Below are positions 24,498-33,333 of a DNA stretch of 64,000 bases, one piece after another. This stretch comes from Hymenobacter ruricola (GTDB lineage Bacteria; Bacteroidota; Bacteroidia; Cytophagales; Hymenobacteraceae): contig NZ_JADQDM010000021.1 of NCBI RefSeq assembly GCF_015694525.1, positions 1 to 64,000 on the forward strand, in the 5' to 3' direction. Made by a program: the position numbers and the translations under genes. How positions within the stretch are numbered: the first letter of the stretch is position 1; each line of letters starts with the position of its first letter. The notes under the pieces are model-generated. The model was not told the origin of the DNA. It did no database searches and saw only the letters and a list, made by a program, of their open reading frames with translations.

Positions 24498-24845
24498 TTA
24501 CTCGTGCAGCAGCACCTCAATGTCGAGGTGCAGCCAGTCGGTTTCCCAGGATTTGTGGTTGAGGCGGGCCGAGAGGTGCTTGCCGGCATCGAGGAGCCGG
24601 GCCACGGTTTCGTTGCGGCCTTCGGGCAGGTAGCCGAGCCAGACGTTGTCGGGCGAGTCGGGCGGGGCGGTGTGCACCTGCACGGCCCAGTCGTCGTAGT
24701 GGTTGTCGGGCTCGCGGGTGAGCAGCAGGGCCTGGCCGACTTGCAATTTGGGCTCGTATTTCTCCAGATTGGGGCGGTGCGAGGTGCCGGCCACGAGGCA
24801 TTCGAGCAGCACGAGCGGTTCAGAAGCGGTGACGATTTTCATCAT
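24498..24845 (-). CDS. HIRAN domain protein
   Basis: The 115-residue product is a stand-alone HIRAN domain: ECLVAGTSHRPN, LLLTREPDNHYDDWAVQVH and VWLGYLPEGRNETVARLLDAGKHLSARL match the family pattern. HIRAN domains bind DNA 3' ends or damaged DNA when attached to helicases or nucleases; the function of free-standing ones is not settled. Divergent from the acidic hypothetical gene at 24989. Confidence 0.85.
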   Translation of the reverse strand: MMKIVTASEPLVLLECLVAGTSHRPNLEKYEPKLQVGQALLLTREPDNHYDDWAVQVHTAPPDSPDNVWLGYLPEGRNETVARLLDAGKHLSARLNHKSWETDWLHLDIEVLLHE

Positions 24846-24988
24846 GGGGCCAAATTACGGCACGGGCGGCGGGTTTGGGCACGGTGGCCCCGGCCCGGCG
24901 TTCTCCTTCGCGCACGGGTGCAGCATTTTCCAACTTTTACCCCCAACTTACCGGCGCCATCGTGAGTGGCACTTTTTGCCGGTATGCC

Positions 24989-26113
24989 ATGGCTGCGATT
25001 AATGACGACGACGCCGAATTTGACCCCACACCCGAGCCAAACGAAGAATTTGAGGCCGAGCTGGAACGGCAGGTGGCCCAGGTGCCGCCCGAGCTCTTCG
25101 AGGCCCTGAAGCCGCTGCTGATGCTGGGCAGCGTGGCCAACTACATGCTGATGGGCCACGACGAAGACCCCGTGCCCATGGCCCTAACTGAGCTGTTGGG
25201 CTACGACCTGGACGCCGTGCAGCGGCTGGCCAACGTGAAGGACACGCCCGCGCTGGCCCGCGTGATGGCCCTGCACACGCTGGAGCTGTTCGACTTTATC
25301 CAGATTGGCATTCAGGTGTACGAAAGCCCCCTCGGGCCGCCCTTGCAGGCCTACTTGGGCCGCCATAACGTGTCGGACGAGGGCACCGAAAGCCTGCGGA
25401 CCTACCTGTTGAGCCAGGGCGAGGCGCTGCTGGAAAACATCGGCCACTACCTCAGCGCCAACGACGCCGACCTGCAGGAGGAGCTGCGCATGCGCCGCCT
25501 GCAAACGGAAAGCATTTTCAGCCGGCTGGCCGATACGCTGCGGCCCTACTACCCGCCCGGCAGCTCGCCCGAGGACGAGCGGGCCGCCGCCCTGGATGCC
25601 GCCGACGAGGCCGAGGACGCCGAAGAGGCCGCCGTGCAGGTGTCCTTCACCCACGCGCAACGCGCGACGCTGGCCCTGGCCTTGCGCCTGCCCCACCTGC
25701 TGGCCGGCCTGGGCGAAACGCCCTTTGCCCGGGCGCTGGCCGATGTGCCGCGGTTTCGGAAGAAGGCGCTGACGCGGCTGGCCGACCGCCTGCTGGCCGC
25801 CGAAGACGACGTGCCATTTGCCCTCACCTGGTCGGAAATGCTGCGCCTCTACCAGGCCGCGCACGTGTGCGCCCTGAGCTCGGTGGCCGCCGTGTCGGCC
25901 GTGGGCAGCCTTGAGGACTTTCTGATGAGTGGCCGGGGCGACGCATCCGACGCTCCGGAGGTGACGGCCGAAGACGCCCGCCACACCCGCGAAGCGATGA
26001 TGGCCATGATGACCGGGTTTGTGGAAGTGGTGGAAGCCAACCACCCCGACGACGAGGACGTGGCCGCGGCCCGGGCCGAAATCGGGCGGCTGGCGGAACT
26101 GCTGGAGGAATAA
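24989..26113 (+). CDS. Acidic hypothetical protein, all-helical (374 aa)
   Basis: ATG 24989 begins MAAINDDDAEFDPTPEPNEEFEAELERQ, a very acidic N-terminus; upstream codons lie in promoter-like sequence. The rest appears helical, with EALKPLLMLGSVANYMLMGHDEDPVPMALTELLGYDLD, an acidic linker (ALDAADEAEDAEEAAVQ, about 200-220) and ALADVPRFRKKALTRLADRLL. No signal peptide, membrane segment or catalytic motif is visible. I do not recognise the family. Codon usage matches its neighbours, so it is a real gene. It is transcribed away from the HIRAN gene. Confidence 0.8.
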   Translation: MAAINDDDAEFDPTPEPNEEFEAELERQVAQVPPELFEALKPLLMLGSVANYMLMGHDEDPVPMALTELLGYDLDAVQRLANVKDTPALARVMALHTLELFDFIQIGIQVYESPLGPPLQAYLGRHNVSDEGTESLRTYLLSQGEALLENIGHYLSANDADLQEELRMRRLQTESIFSRLADTLRPYYPPGSSPEDERAAALDAADEAEDAEEAAVQVSFTHAQRATLALALRLPHLLAGLGETPFARALADVPRFRKKALTRLADRLLAAEDDVPFALTWSEMLRLYQAAHVCALSSVAAVSAVGSLEDFLMSGRGDASDAPEVTAEDARHTREAMMAMMTGFVEVVEANHPDDEDVAAARAEIGRLAELLEE

Positions 26114-26136
26114 AATCCACTGGCCCATAATTTTGA

Positions 26137-26622
26137 CAACTACCACACCATAACTGGAACGGGGATTTGGACCTTCTCACCGCCGACAACGGCGCCAATA
26201 CGGTGAGCGTGCAGTTCAACGACGGTGGCGCGTTCCGCGGCGCTCAGCAGTTCGGCGTGAGCGCGGGGGGCGGCCTTACCTACTGCATCGTCATGGGCGA
26301 TGTAGACGGCGGCCTGGACCTGCTCACGGGCAACAACGGCAACACGGGCACCGTGAGCATCCGCCTCAACCAACTGGCGCTGGCCGCCGCCCCTGGCCGT
26401 GCCACCTTCTCCGTCTTTCCCGATTCCGCCCACGGCACGGCCACCCTCACCGGGGCCCCGCCTCACGCCCCGCTCATCCTGCTCGACGCACTGGGCCGGA
26501 TGCCGCTCAGTGCCACGGCCGATGCCGGTGGCACGGCCCGCCTGCGGCTGCCCGAGGGATTGCCAGCGGGCGTGTACTTGGTGCGCAGCGGCGGGGCGGT
26601 GCGCCGGCTGGTGGTGCAGTAA
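26137..26622 (+). pseudogene. 3' remnant of an FG-GAP repeat protein with T9SS sorting domain
   Basis: The frame opens after a stop at 26134 and reads QLPHHNWN then GDLDLLTADNGANTVSVQFNDGGAFRG and GDVDGGLDLLTGNNGNTGTVSIRLN, i.e. two FG-GAP/VCBS-type repeats, then a C-terminal T9SS-like domain (RATFSVFPDSAHGTATL... GVYLVRSGGAVRRLVVQ). Such proteins are normally several hundred residues with a signal peptide and many repeats. There is no signal peptide and no good start codon here, so this is most likely a 5'-truncated relic left by deletion next to the acidic gene. A TTG at 26167 could give a cytoplasmic 151-aa product, which would make little sense for a T9SS client. Confidence 0.7.
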
Positions 26623-26668
26623 ATAGCCTAGATTGCAAGGGCATTGCCATTCATCTACTTTTCCGCTT

Positions 26669-27037
26669 ATGAAAAAAGTGCTTTCTTCCGTTGCGCTGGC
26701 GCTGGCCGTGGCCGGCTCCTGGGCCTTTTACCCCAACGCCGCCCCCGCGCCCACGGTCTACCTGATGGTGGTGGGCAGCGGCCGGCCGGGCAACGAGTCC
26801 TACGTGCCCGAAATCGTGACCATTCAGCCCGATGGCAAGCAGCAGGTGCAGCGCCTCACCAACGTGAAGCCCAGCTCGGACCGCAGCACCACCGACGTGG
26901 CCGTGGCTCTGCACCATGCCGAGCTGCTGCAAGTGAATAAGCTAGCCGCCCAGGGCTGGCGGCTGGTGAGCGTGGCCCAGAGCACCGTGGGCGTGGGCGC
27001 CACCACCGAAACCGTGTACATGATGGAGCGGCGCTAG
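26669..27037 (+). CDS. Small secreted hypothetical protein (tandem paralog 1)
   Basis: The 122-residue product starts MKKVLSSVALALAVAGSWAFYP, a signal peptide, and continues as a small periplasmic or secreted domain ending GWRLVSVAQSTVGVGATTETVYMMERR. The C-terminal pattern (AELLQVNKLAAQGWRLV ... YMMERR) resembles small DUF4177-like domains, a tentative link. It is a clear paralog of the next gene 78 bp downstream. ATG 26669 is set by the signal peptide. Confidence 0.75.
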   Translation: MKKVLSSVALALAVAGSWAFYPNAAPAPTVYLMVVGSGRPGNESYVPEIVTIQPDGKQQVQRLTNVKPSSDRSTTDVAVALHHAELLQVNKLAAQGWRLVSVAQSTVGVGATTETVYMMERR

Positions 27038-27115
27038 GTCACTGCAGTCACGTTAGCAAAGCGGTTGGTGGAGTAAGTTGCGGGCGCAATTAACTCCCCT
27101 TCTTCTTTGACGCTT

Positions 27116-27475
27116 ATGAAAAAAGTGTTTCTCTCCACCGCCCTGGCGCTGGCCGTGGCCGGCTCGTGGGCATTTTATCCGAAGGCCCCGGCCGAGCCAA
27201 GCGGGTACATGATGGTAATCGGCAGCGCTACGTTCGCCGGCTTCACAAGCAAAGCAGAGGTCACCGTAGTAGACGCCGCTGGTAAAAGCACGGTTGTTGA
27301 TGTAGACGCCCGCAACACCTCGGCCAAGCAAATTACCCAGTCCATGAATAAACTACACATGGCCGAGCTTCAAAAAATCAATGAGCTTAAGCAGCAGGGT
27401 TGGGTCGTCATTCAGGCAACTCCTCAAGCCATAGAAGGAATGATGACGACGGCTTATCTTCTGGAGAAACGCTAA
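27116..27475 (+). CDS. Small secreted hypothetical protein (tandem paralog 2)
   Basis: The 119-residue product starts MKKVFLSTALALAVAGSWAFYP, nearly the same signal peptide as the gene before it, and ends GWVVIQATPQAIEGMMTTAYLLEKR. The core AELQKINELKQQGWVVI matches AELLQVNKLAAQGWRLV in paralog 1, while the middle has diverged. Tandem duplication is the simplest origin. It has lower GC in its second half than its neighbours. A hairpin terminator follows. Confidence 0.75.
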   Translation: MKKVFLSTALALAVAGSWAFYPKAPAEPSGYMMVIGSATFAGFTSKAEVTVVDAAGKSTVVDVDARNTSAKQITQSMNKLHMAELQKINELKQQGWVVIQATPQAIEGMMTTAYLLEKR

Positions 27476-27486
27476 GCAGCCCGCAA

Positions 27487-27524
27487 GCAAACGGCCGCCC
27501 CAATTACTTGGAGCGGCCGTTTGC
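27487..27524. terminator. Bidirectional hairpin terminator
   Basis: Arms GCAAACGGCCGCcCCA and TTGGaGCGGCCGTTTGC around a short loop, between the small-protein pair (+) and the converging glutaryl-CoA dehydrogenase gene (-). The T-runs are short. Confidence 0.65.
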
Positions 27525-27552
27525 TGTTAAGATTTAACCCAACTGCTGCTGC

Positions 27553-28788
27553 CTATTTAAATGCCTGAATGCCCGTGATGTCGGCACCGGTGATGAGCAG
27601 GTGGATGTCGTGGGTGCCTTCGTAGGTAATCACCGATTCCAGGTTCATCATATGGCGCATGATGGGGTACTCGCCGGTGATGCCCATGCCGCCGTGAATT
27701 TGGCGGGCTTCGCGGGCAATGTGCAGGGCCATTTCCACCGAGTTGCGCTTGGCCATCGAAATCTGAGCCGAGGTGGCTTTGCCTTCGTTTTTGAGCACGC
27801 CCAGGCGCCAGGCCATGAGCTGGGCCTTGGTGATTTCGGTAATCATTTCGGCCAGCTTCTTCTGCTGGAGCTGGTAGCTGGCAATCGGTTTGCCGAACTG
27901 CTCGCGCTGCAAGGAGTATTTCAGGGCCGACTCGTAGCAATCGATGGCCGCGCCGATGGCGCCCCAGGCAATGCCGAAGCGGGCCGAATCGAGGCAGGAC
28001 AGCGGACCTTTGAGCCCGTCAATGTTGGGCAGAATATTCTCTTTGGGGATTTTCACGTCCTCAAACACCAGCTCGCCGGTGGTGCTGGCGCGCAGGCTCC
28101 ACTTGTTGTGGATTTCGGGGGTGCTGAAGCCTTCCATGCCGCGCTCCACGATGACGCCTTTGATGCGGCCCTGCTCGTTCTTGGCCCACACCACGGCCAC
28201 CTGGCACTCGGGCGAGTTCGAAATCCAGAGCTTGGCGCCGTTCAGCAGGTAATGGTCGCCCATGTCCTTAATGTTGGTGGTCATGCCGCCGGGGTTCGAG
28301 CCGTGGTCGGGCTCGGTGAGGCCGAAGCAGCCCAGCCACTCGCCGCTGGCCAGCTTGGGCAGGTACTTGCGGCGCTGCTCTTCGGAGCCGTAGGCGTAAA
28401 TCGGGAACATGACGAGCGAACCCTGCACCGAGGCGGTGGAGCGCATGCCGGAGTCGCCGCGCTCGATTTCCTGCATGATGAGGCCGTAGCTGATGTAGTC
28501 GAGGCCGCCGCCACCGTACTCCTGCGGAATGGTGGGGCCGAAGGCGCCTACGTCGCCGAACTTGCGCACCATGCTGCTTTCGAAGTGCCCTTGTTGGGCC
28601 CATTTCTCGATGTTGGGGCTGATTTCCTTTTTGACGAAGTCGCGGATGGACTGGCGGATGAGCAGGTGCTCCTCGGTCAACAGGCCGTCGAGGTCGAAAT
28701 AATCGGTGAAGCCGTTGGCGTTGGTGCTGCCCTTTTGGGCGGTGTGGGCTTTGGATTCGGGGGAAAGTACGTCGGCTTGCGAAGACAT
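27553..28788 (-). CDS. Acyl-CoA dehydrogenase, glutaryl-CoA dehydrogenase type
   Basis: FAD enzyme, probably oxidising and decarboxylating glutaryl-CoA to crotonyl-CoA in lysine/tryptophan breakdown. The 411-residue protein has WLGCFGLTEPDHGSNPGGMTT (FAD/substrate region), KLWISNSPECQVAVVWAK, LRASTTGELVFEDVKIPKENILP, the flavin site REARQIHGGMGITGEYPIMRH and the catalytic Glu in VITYEGTHDIHLLI. The TGxxxxDVxVPxENxLP and YEGTHDIH patterns are those of the GCDH subfamily rather than short-chain enzymes. ATG 28788 (MSSQADVLSP) is preferred. Confidence 0.9.
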   Translation of the reverse strand: MSSQADVLSPESKAHTAQKGSTNANGFTDYFDLDGLLTEEHLLIRQSIRDFVKKEISPNIEKWAQQGHFESSMVRKFGDVGAFGPTIPQEYGGGGLDYISYGLIMQEIERGDSGMRSTASVQGSLVMFPIYAYGSEEQRRKYLPKLASGEWLGCFGLTEPDHGSNPGGMTTNIKDMGDHYLLNGAKLWISNSPECQVAVVWAKNEQGRIKGVIVERGMEGFSTPEIHNKWSLRASTTGELVFEDVKIPKENILPNIDGLKGPLSCLDSARFGIAWGAIGAAIDCYESALKYSLQREQFGKPIASYQLQQKKLAEMITEITKAQLMAWRLGVLKNEGKATSAQISMAKRNSVEMALHIAREARQIHGGMGITGEYPIMRHMMNLESVITYEGTHDIHLLITGADITGIQAFK

Positions 28789-28978
28789 AAGCGGGGAAGT
28801 GGGGCGGTGAGAATGAGTGGGAATGCGGCCGCAAAGGTAACAGCCGGGGCGCAGGTGCGGTTCGGCTGGCTGGAAGGCCACGGGCCGGAAGTGCCCTGTT
28901 TTCGGTTGGCGGCGCGGGCGGGCCCTCCTTTTAACGCGCGGCGTCGTATGCTTGCCAAAAATTCATACGTTTCTCACC

Positions 28979-30739
28979 ATGTCCACCACCGGGCCTCCCA
29001 CCCACCACGCCGCCAAGCTAAACGAGTTGGAAGCCACCGCCATTTGCGGCAACGACATTTCTTCTTCGTGCCTCTATGTGTCGGCGCTGGCCATTTCCTA
29101 CGCCGGGCAGTACGCTTGGCTGGCCCTGCTGGTGGTGGGCGCGGTGCTGTTTCTGTTTCGGCGCATCTACGGCGAGGTGGTGGGCGCCCTGCCCCTGAAC
29201 GGCGGCGCCTACAACGTGCTGCTGAACACCACCAGCAAGCGCAACGCCGCGCTGGCCGCCTGCCTCACCATCCTGTCGTACATGGCCACGGCCGTGCTCT
29301 CGGCCAACGAAGCCATGCACTACCTGCACACGCTGTGGCATGGGCTACCCATCATTTGGGCCACCATGGGGCTGCTGGGGCTGTTTTTGGTGCTCACGCT
29401 GCTGGGCATGTCGGAGTCGGCCATCGTGGCGGTCATCATCTTTCTCACGCATCTGGCGTCGCTCACGCTGCTGGTGGGCGTGGCCGTGTGGTACCTGGCC
29501 ACGCACGGCATGCCCAATCTGTCGCTCAACTTCCACGTGCCAGTGAAAGGCGGCAGCATCCTGGGAGCATTGTTCTTTGGGTTCAGCGCGGCCATGCTGG
29601 GCATTTCGGGGTTCGAAAGCTCGGCCAACTTCGTGGAGGAGCAGGCCCAGGGCGTGTTTCAGAAAACGCTGCGGAACATGTGGGTGGTGGTCACGGTGTT
29701 CAACCCGCTGCTGGCGTTTCTGGCCATTGCGGTGCTGCCGCTGGCCGAGGTGGGCCAGCACACCGAAACCCTGCTTTCGCACCTGGGCACCGTTACGGGC
29801 GGGCCCTGGCTGGGCAAGCTCATTTCGGTGAATGCCGTGGCCGTGCTCAGCGGGGCCGTGCTCACGTCCTTCGTGGGCGTGAGCGGCCTGATGAAGCGCA
29901 TGACGCTGGACCGCATTCTGCCCCAGGTGTTTCTGCGCGAAAACAAGCGGGGCAGCAACTACCTTATCCTTATCGTTTTCTTCCTGCTGTGCTGCTCGGT
30001 GCTGTTCATCACGCAGGGGCAGTTGGGGCCGCTGGCGGGCGTTTATACCATTTCGTTTTTGTCGGTGATGGCGTTTTTTGCGCTGGGCAATTTTTTGCTC
30101 AAAGGCAAGCGGCCCAACCTGCCGCGGCCGGTGTACGCGGGCATTCTCACGGTCACGCTGGCGTTGCTGGGCGTGCTGGTGGCCCTGTTCGGCAACGTCC
30201 GCATTCACCCCGAGTACCTGATTGTGTTCCTCGAATACTTCCTGCCGGCCATGGCCGTGGTGTCCATCATGCTCAACCGCATTGCCATCCTCAACCTGGC
30301 AATGTCGGCGGTGGAGTCTTTGGCGCGGCACCTGCCGCGGGTGGCGCGCCTGGCCCGCCTCAAGGTGCGCCGGCAGCTGCGGGAGTTGGCCCAGCAGGAG
30401 TTCGTGTTTTTTACGAAGGGCGACAACGTGGCCAACCTCAACAAGGTGATGACTTACGTGGTGGAAAACGAATTCACCAACCGCCTGAAAATCGTGACGC
30501 TGCTCAAGCCCGGCGAACAATACCCCGACGAACTGCTGAACGACATCCGGGTGCTGGACCGCGCCTACGAGCAAATCGAGGTCGACTTCGTGACGATAGA
30601 AGGCAGCTTTGGCCCGGCGCTCATCGAGGAACTGTCGGAGCGGTGGAACATCCCCAAAAACTTCATGTTCATCGGCTCGCCCGGCGACCGGTTTCCGTAC
30701 CAGATTTCGGAGCTCGGCGGCGTACGCCTGATTATCTGA
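28979..30739 (+). CDS. APC-family amino acid permease with C-terminal cytoplasmic domain
   Basis: The 586-residue inner-membrane transporter has about 12 hydrophobic segments over residues 25-440, starting with NELEATAICGNDISSSCLYVSALAISYAGQYAWLALL; GGAYNVLLN and GFESSANFVEEQ match the APC superfamily (AA-permease-like). From about residue 450 a soluble domain follows (EFVFFTKGDNVANLNKVMTYVVENEFTNRLKIVTLL ... FPYQISELGGVRLII), roughly 110 residues, that looks like a USP-like regulatory fold. The substrate cannot be read. Downstream palindrome B2 contains a terminator. Confidence 0.88.
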   Translation: MSTTGPPTHHAAKLNELEATAICGNDISSSCLYVSALAISYAGQYAWLALLVVGAVLFLFRRIYGEVVGALPLNGGAYNVLLNTTSKRNAALAACLTILSYMATAVLSANEAMHYLHTLWHGLPIIWATMGLLGLFLVLTLLGMSESAIVAVIIFLTHLASLTLLVGVAVWYLATHGMPNLSLNFHVPVKGGSILGALFFGFSAAMLGISGFESSANFVEEQAQGVFQKTLRNMWVVVTVFNPLLAFLAIAVLPLAEVGQHTETLLSHLGTVTGGPWLGKLISVNAVAVLSGAVLTSFVGVSGLMKRMTLDRILPQVFLRENKRGSNYLILIVFFLLCCSVLFITQGQLGPLAGVYTISFLSVMAFFALGNFLLKGKRPNLPRPVYAGILTVTLALLGVLVALFGNVRIHPEYLIVFLEYFLPAMAVVSIMLNRIAILNLAMSAVESLARHLPRVARLARLKVRRQLRELAQQEFVFFTKGDNVANLNKVMTYVVENEFTNRLKIVTLLKPGEQYPDELLNDIRVLDRAYEQIEVDFVTIEGSFGPALIEELSERWNIPKNFMFIGSPGDRFPYQISELGGVRLII

Positions 30740-30746
30740 GCGGTGG

Positions 30747-30935
30747 TTTCTGAACCGCAGATTCTGCAGATTTAACGGATTTCACAGATTCTTCTTTAAG
30801 GGATGATAACGTGCCGCCGCAGGCGCAATAAAAAAGGCCACTCTAAATGAGTAGCCTTTTTACAAATCAATTTTAGAAGCCGGCCACAAAAAATCTGTGA
30901 AATCCGTTAAATCTGCAGAATCTGCGGTTCAGAAA
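30747..30935. repeat. Palindrome family B, copy 2, with nested terminator
   Basis: The left arm starts TTTCTGAACCGCAGATTCTG at 30747; its inverse ends at 30935. Arms are about 44 bp and near perfect. A hairpin with T-run lies in the loop. The right arm overlaps the 3' end of the TonB receptor gene and supplies its TGA stop codon (30929-30931). Confidence 0.88.
30831..30861. terminator. Bidirectional rho-independent terminator
   Basis: AAAAAGGCcACTC and GAGTaGCCTTTTT around a TAAAT loop; it serves the APC permease (+) and TonB receptor (-) genes and is nested in family B palindrome 2. Confidence 0.85.
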
Positions 30936-33169
30936 CGCAGGTTCAGCGAGGCCAGGAAATTGGTTTTGGCCTGCGGGTAGTAATAGGTGGAATACTGAGC
31001 TTGCCCGCCGCTTACGTAGCCGTAAGTGGCGCCATTATTCACGTACTCCGTGTCGAAAATGTTGTTGAGCAGCCCGGCCAGCTCAATTTCCTGAAAGCCC
31101 AGTTTTTGCGGGTGCCAGAGGTAGCGCAGGCGCAGGTCCTGCACGTAGTAAGGGCTGATGCTACGCGACTCGGTGCTGGTATTGTCGAGGTACTGACGGC
31201 CGGCGTAGCGGACCAGCGTGGCCAGCTTCAGGCCGGGCAGGGCTTCGTACTCCACGGTGTAGGCGGCCGTGAAACCGGGCGAGAAAGCAATATTGGTTTG
31301 CTGGTAGGTGGTGGCTTTTTCGCCGCCCTGGTCGTAGTCGGTCAGGTAGTCGGTGTAGTTGTTGATTTTGTTCTGGCTGGCGGTGGCGGTGGCCGTTAGG
31401 CTCAGGGCGGGCACGGGCTTAAAGGTCACCTGCGCTTCGACGCCGCGGCGGTACGACTCGGCCACGTTGGTGTGAATGGCGTTGCCCACGTCGTCCAGCT
31501 GCCCGCTCAGTACCAGCTGGTTGTGGTAGTACATGTAGTAGAGGTTCAGGTTGACCTGCACCTTTTCGGTGGCGCGGCGCAGGCCCAGCTCGTAGTTGTA
31601 GAGGGTTTCGGCGGTGGGCCGGCGCTCGGCGGGCGTGTCGGTGTAGTCGGTGCGGGTGGGCTCGCGCTGGGCCAGCGCAAAGGAGGCGTACACCTGGGTG
31701 CTGGGGCGCAGCTGGTAGGTGAGGCCCAACTTGGGGTTGAGGAAGGTGAAACGGGCCGTTTGCTGGCTTTTGGCGCCGTTGGGGCGGCCGTCGGGTGCGT
31801 ACAGCTCGTAGCGCACGTAGCGGTTTTGCAGGTCGGCGAAGCCGGCCAGCTTATCGGTCAGGCCCACGTTCACGCGGCCGTACACGTTGATGTCCTGCTT
31901 GTGGGCATTGGGTTCGTCGTCGTAGCGCGTGCCGGTTTCGGGGATGAAGGTGCCGCGCTGGGCCCAGGTCAGCTCATCGAAATGCTGGCCCCGGTAGCCC
32001 ACCACGGCCCCGCCCAGCGTAGCCTCGGTGATGCGGCCACTCGTGGGCCGGGCCTGCAGGGCGAAGGTGGCGCCGTACATATCCGTTTTGAGCCAGCGCC
32101 GCCGGATGACGTCGGTGGTACGCAGCGTATCGAACCCGCCGCCGGCCGCCGGCTGATACACCGGGCCACCAATGCCATATTTTTCAAAATCCTGATTAGC
32201 CTTGTACTCCTCGTAGTAGCCGCCGCCGCGCGTCCAGAAGGGCGTCACGCTCAGGTTTAGGGTGGGTGCGAGCTGGCGCGAAATCAGGAACTGGTAGTAG
32301 TCCTGCTGGTAATTGTCGGTCTGGTTTTTATAGGCGGGCAGGTGCTGGCCAGCGTCGGTGCCGGCTTCGTTGTAGCGGCGGTTTTTGCGCAGCAGCGAGT
32401 CGGCCAGGCCGTACCAGCTTTGGTAGGTGGTTTCGTAGCCAGTCAATACCAAAGCCCGTAGCAGGGTCTTCTCATCCGAATACGTGCCGGTCAGGTACAG
32501 CGACTTCAGCCGCGATGAGGCGCGGTCCACGTAGCCGTCGCTCTGCACCCGCGAGGCACGGGCGTCCACCGCGAAATGGCCGTTGAGCAGCCCCGTGCCG
32601 GCCATTATCGTGCTTTTCCAGGTGCCAAACGAGCCGGCCGAGTTGTTGACTTCGGCGTAGGCTTTCGGCCGCAGGCCGAGGGTTTCCACGTTCAGGCTGG
32701 CCCCGAAGGCGCCCGCGCCGTTGGTGCTGGGCCCGGCCCCGCGCTGCACCTGAATGCTTTGGGTGGACGAAGCCAAATCCGGCAAATCGACAAAAAACAC
32801 GCCGTGGCTTTCGGCCTCGTTCACCGGCACGCCGTTCAGCGTCACGTTGATGCGGGTGCCGTCGGTGCCGCGAATGCGGATGCCGGTGTAGCCCACGCCG
32901 GTGCCCGCGTCGGAGGTCGTCGTCACGCTGGGCGTCTGGTCGAGCAGGTAGGGAATGTCTTGGCCGAAATTGCGGGCTTGCAGCTCCTGGCGGCTCACGT
33001 TTTGGTAGGCGGTGCCGGTTTTGTCGGTGGCGCGGGTGGCGGTCACCACGGCCTCGGGCGTCAGGATGCGGCGCAGCTTGGCGGTGTCGGGCGGGGCGGT
33101 TTCTTGGGCCCGTGCCGGGGCAGCGGCCAGCCCCACGAGGGCGGCGCCGACGAGCAGTACAGTTTTCAA
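30929..33169 (-). CDS. TonB-dependent outer-membrane receptor under a TPP riboswitch; probable thiamin receptor
   Basis: The 746-residue protein has a signal peptide (MKTVLLVGAALVGLAAAPARAQ), a TonB-box-like segment PEAVVTATRATDKTGTAYQ, a plug domain (VTTTSDAGTGVGYTGIRIRGTDGTRINVTLNGVPVNEAESHGVF) and a long beta-barrel ending KTNFLASLNLRF with a C-terminal Phe. It takes up a scarce ligand using TonB energy. A THI-box riboswitch lies in its 5' leader, so its expression should fall when thiamin pyrophosphate is plentiful; TPP-controlled receptors of this kind are known in Bacteroidetes as thiamin receptor candidates. A PnuC-family gene lies 2.2 kb upstream. Ligand is inferred from regulation. 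Confidence 0.92.
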   Translation of the reverse strand: MKTVLLVGAALVGLAAAPARAQETAPPDTAKLRRILTPEAVVTATRATDKTGTAYQNVSRQELQARNFGQDIPYLLDQTPSVTTTSDAGTGVGYTGIRIRGTDGTRINVTLNGVPVNEAESHGVFFVDLPDLASSTQSIQVQRGAGPSTNGAGAFGASLNVETLGLRPKAYAEVNNSAGSFGTWKSTIMAGTGLLNGHFAVDARASRVQSDGYVDRASSRLKSLYLTGTYSDEKTLLRALVLTGYETTYQSWYGLADSLLRKNRRYNEAGTDAGQHLPAYKNQTDNYQQDYYQFLISRQLAPTLNLSVTPFWTRGGGYYEEYKANQDFEKYGIGGPVYQPAAGGGFDTLRTTDVIRRRWLKTDMYGATFALQARPTSGRITEATLGGAVVGYRGQHFDELTWAQRGTFIPETGTRYDDEPNAHKQDINVYGRVNVGLTDKLAGFADLQNRYVRYELYAPDGRPNGAKSQQTARFTFLNPKLGLTYQLRPSTQVYASFALAQREPTRTDYTDTPAERRPTAETLYNYELGLRRATEKVQVNLNLYYMYYHNQLVLSGQLDDVGNAIHTNVAESYRRGVEAQVTFKPVPALSLTATATASQNKINNYTDYLTDYDQGGEKATTYQQTNIAFSPGFTAAYTVEYEALPGLKLATLVRYAGRQYLDNTSTESRSISPYYVQDLRLRYLWHPQKLGFQEIELAGLLNNIFDTEYVNNGATYGYVSGGQAQYSTYYYPQAKTNFLASLNLRF

Positions 33170-33242
33170 AAGTCAACAGCTAAAGATGGAACGCGCCGTC
33201 GCCCCAGGGGTCGGAGCGGCGGCGGAAACGTCCGCGGATTGT

Positions 33243-33330
33243 TTGTTCCCTGCGCCGGCATTACCCGGTTCAGGTTCGATGGGTATCATCTCAGCCGAGG
33301 TTGTACACAACCTCAGCACCCCTAAACAGG
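33243..33330 (-). promoter_or_regulatory. TPP riboswitch (THI element)
   Basis: On the minus strand the leader reads AGGGGTGCTG, then a hairpin (AGGTTGTGTACAACCT), then GGCTGAGATGATACCC, ATCGAACCTGAACCGGGTAA, TGCCGGCGCAGGGA. These are the conserved parts of the thiamin pyrophosphate aptamer: the GGGGTGC opening, CUGAGA and ACCC, and the GAACCUGAnCnGGnUAAUnCCnGCGnAGGGA core. It lies 73 bp before the TonB receptor start and about 5 bp after the -7 element, so it fills the 5' UTR. The GC-rich stretch 33180-33240 could form the expression platform. Confidence 0.95.
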
Positions 33331-33333
33331 CCG

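Noticed and set aside
27601..30753. A 1050-codon plus-strand open frame over the glutaryl-CoA dehydrogenase and APC genes
   Set aside because: It is antisense to a clear dehydrogenase and then runs out of frame through the permease. His/Gly/Ala-rich shadow composition is typical of the frame opposite GC3-rich genes.
33180..33330. Cobalamin riboswitch ahead of the TonB receptor
   Set aside because: Conserved elements match the TPP aptamer (CTGAGAT, ACCC, GCGCAGGGA) and not the B12 box, although many TonB receptors with leader riboswitches are B12-controlled.
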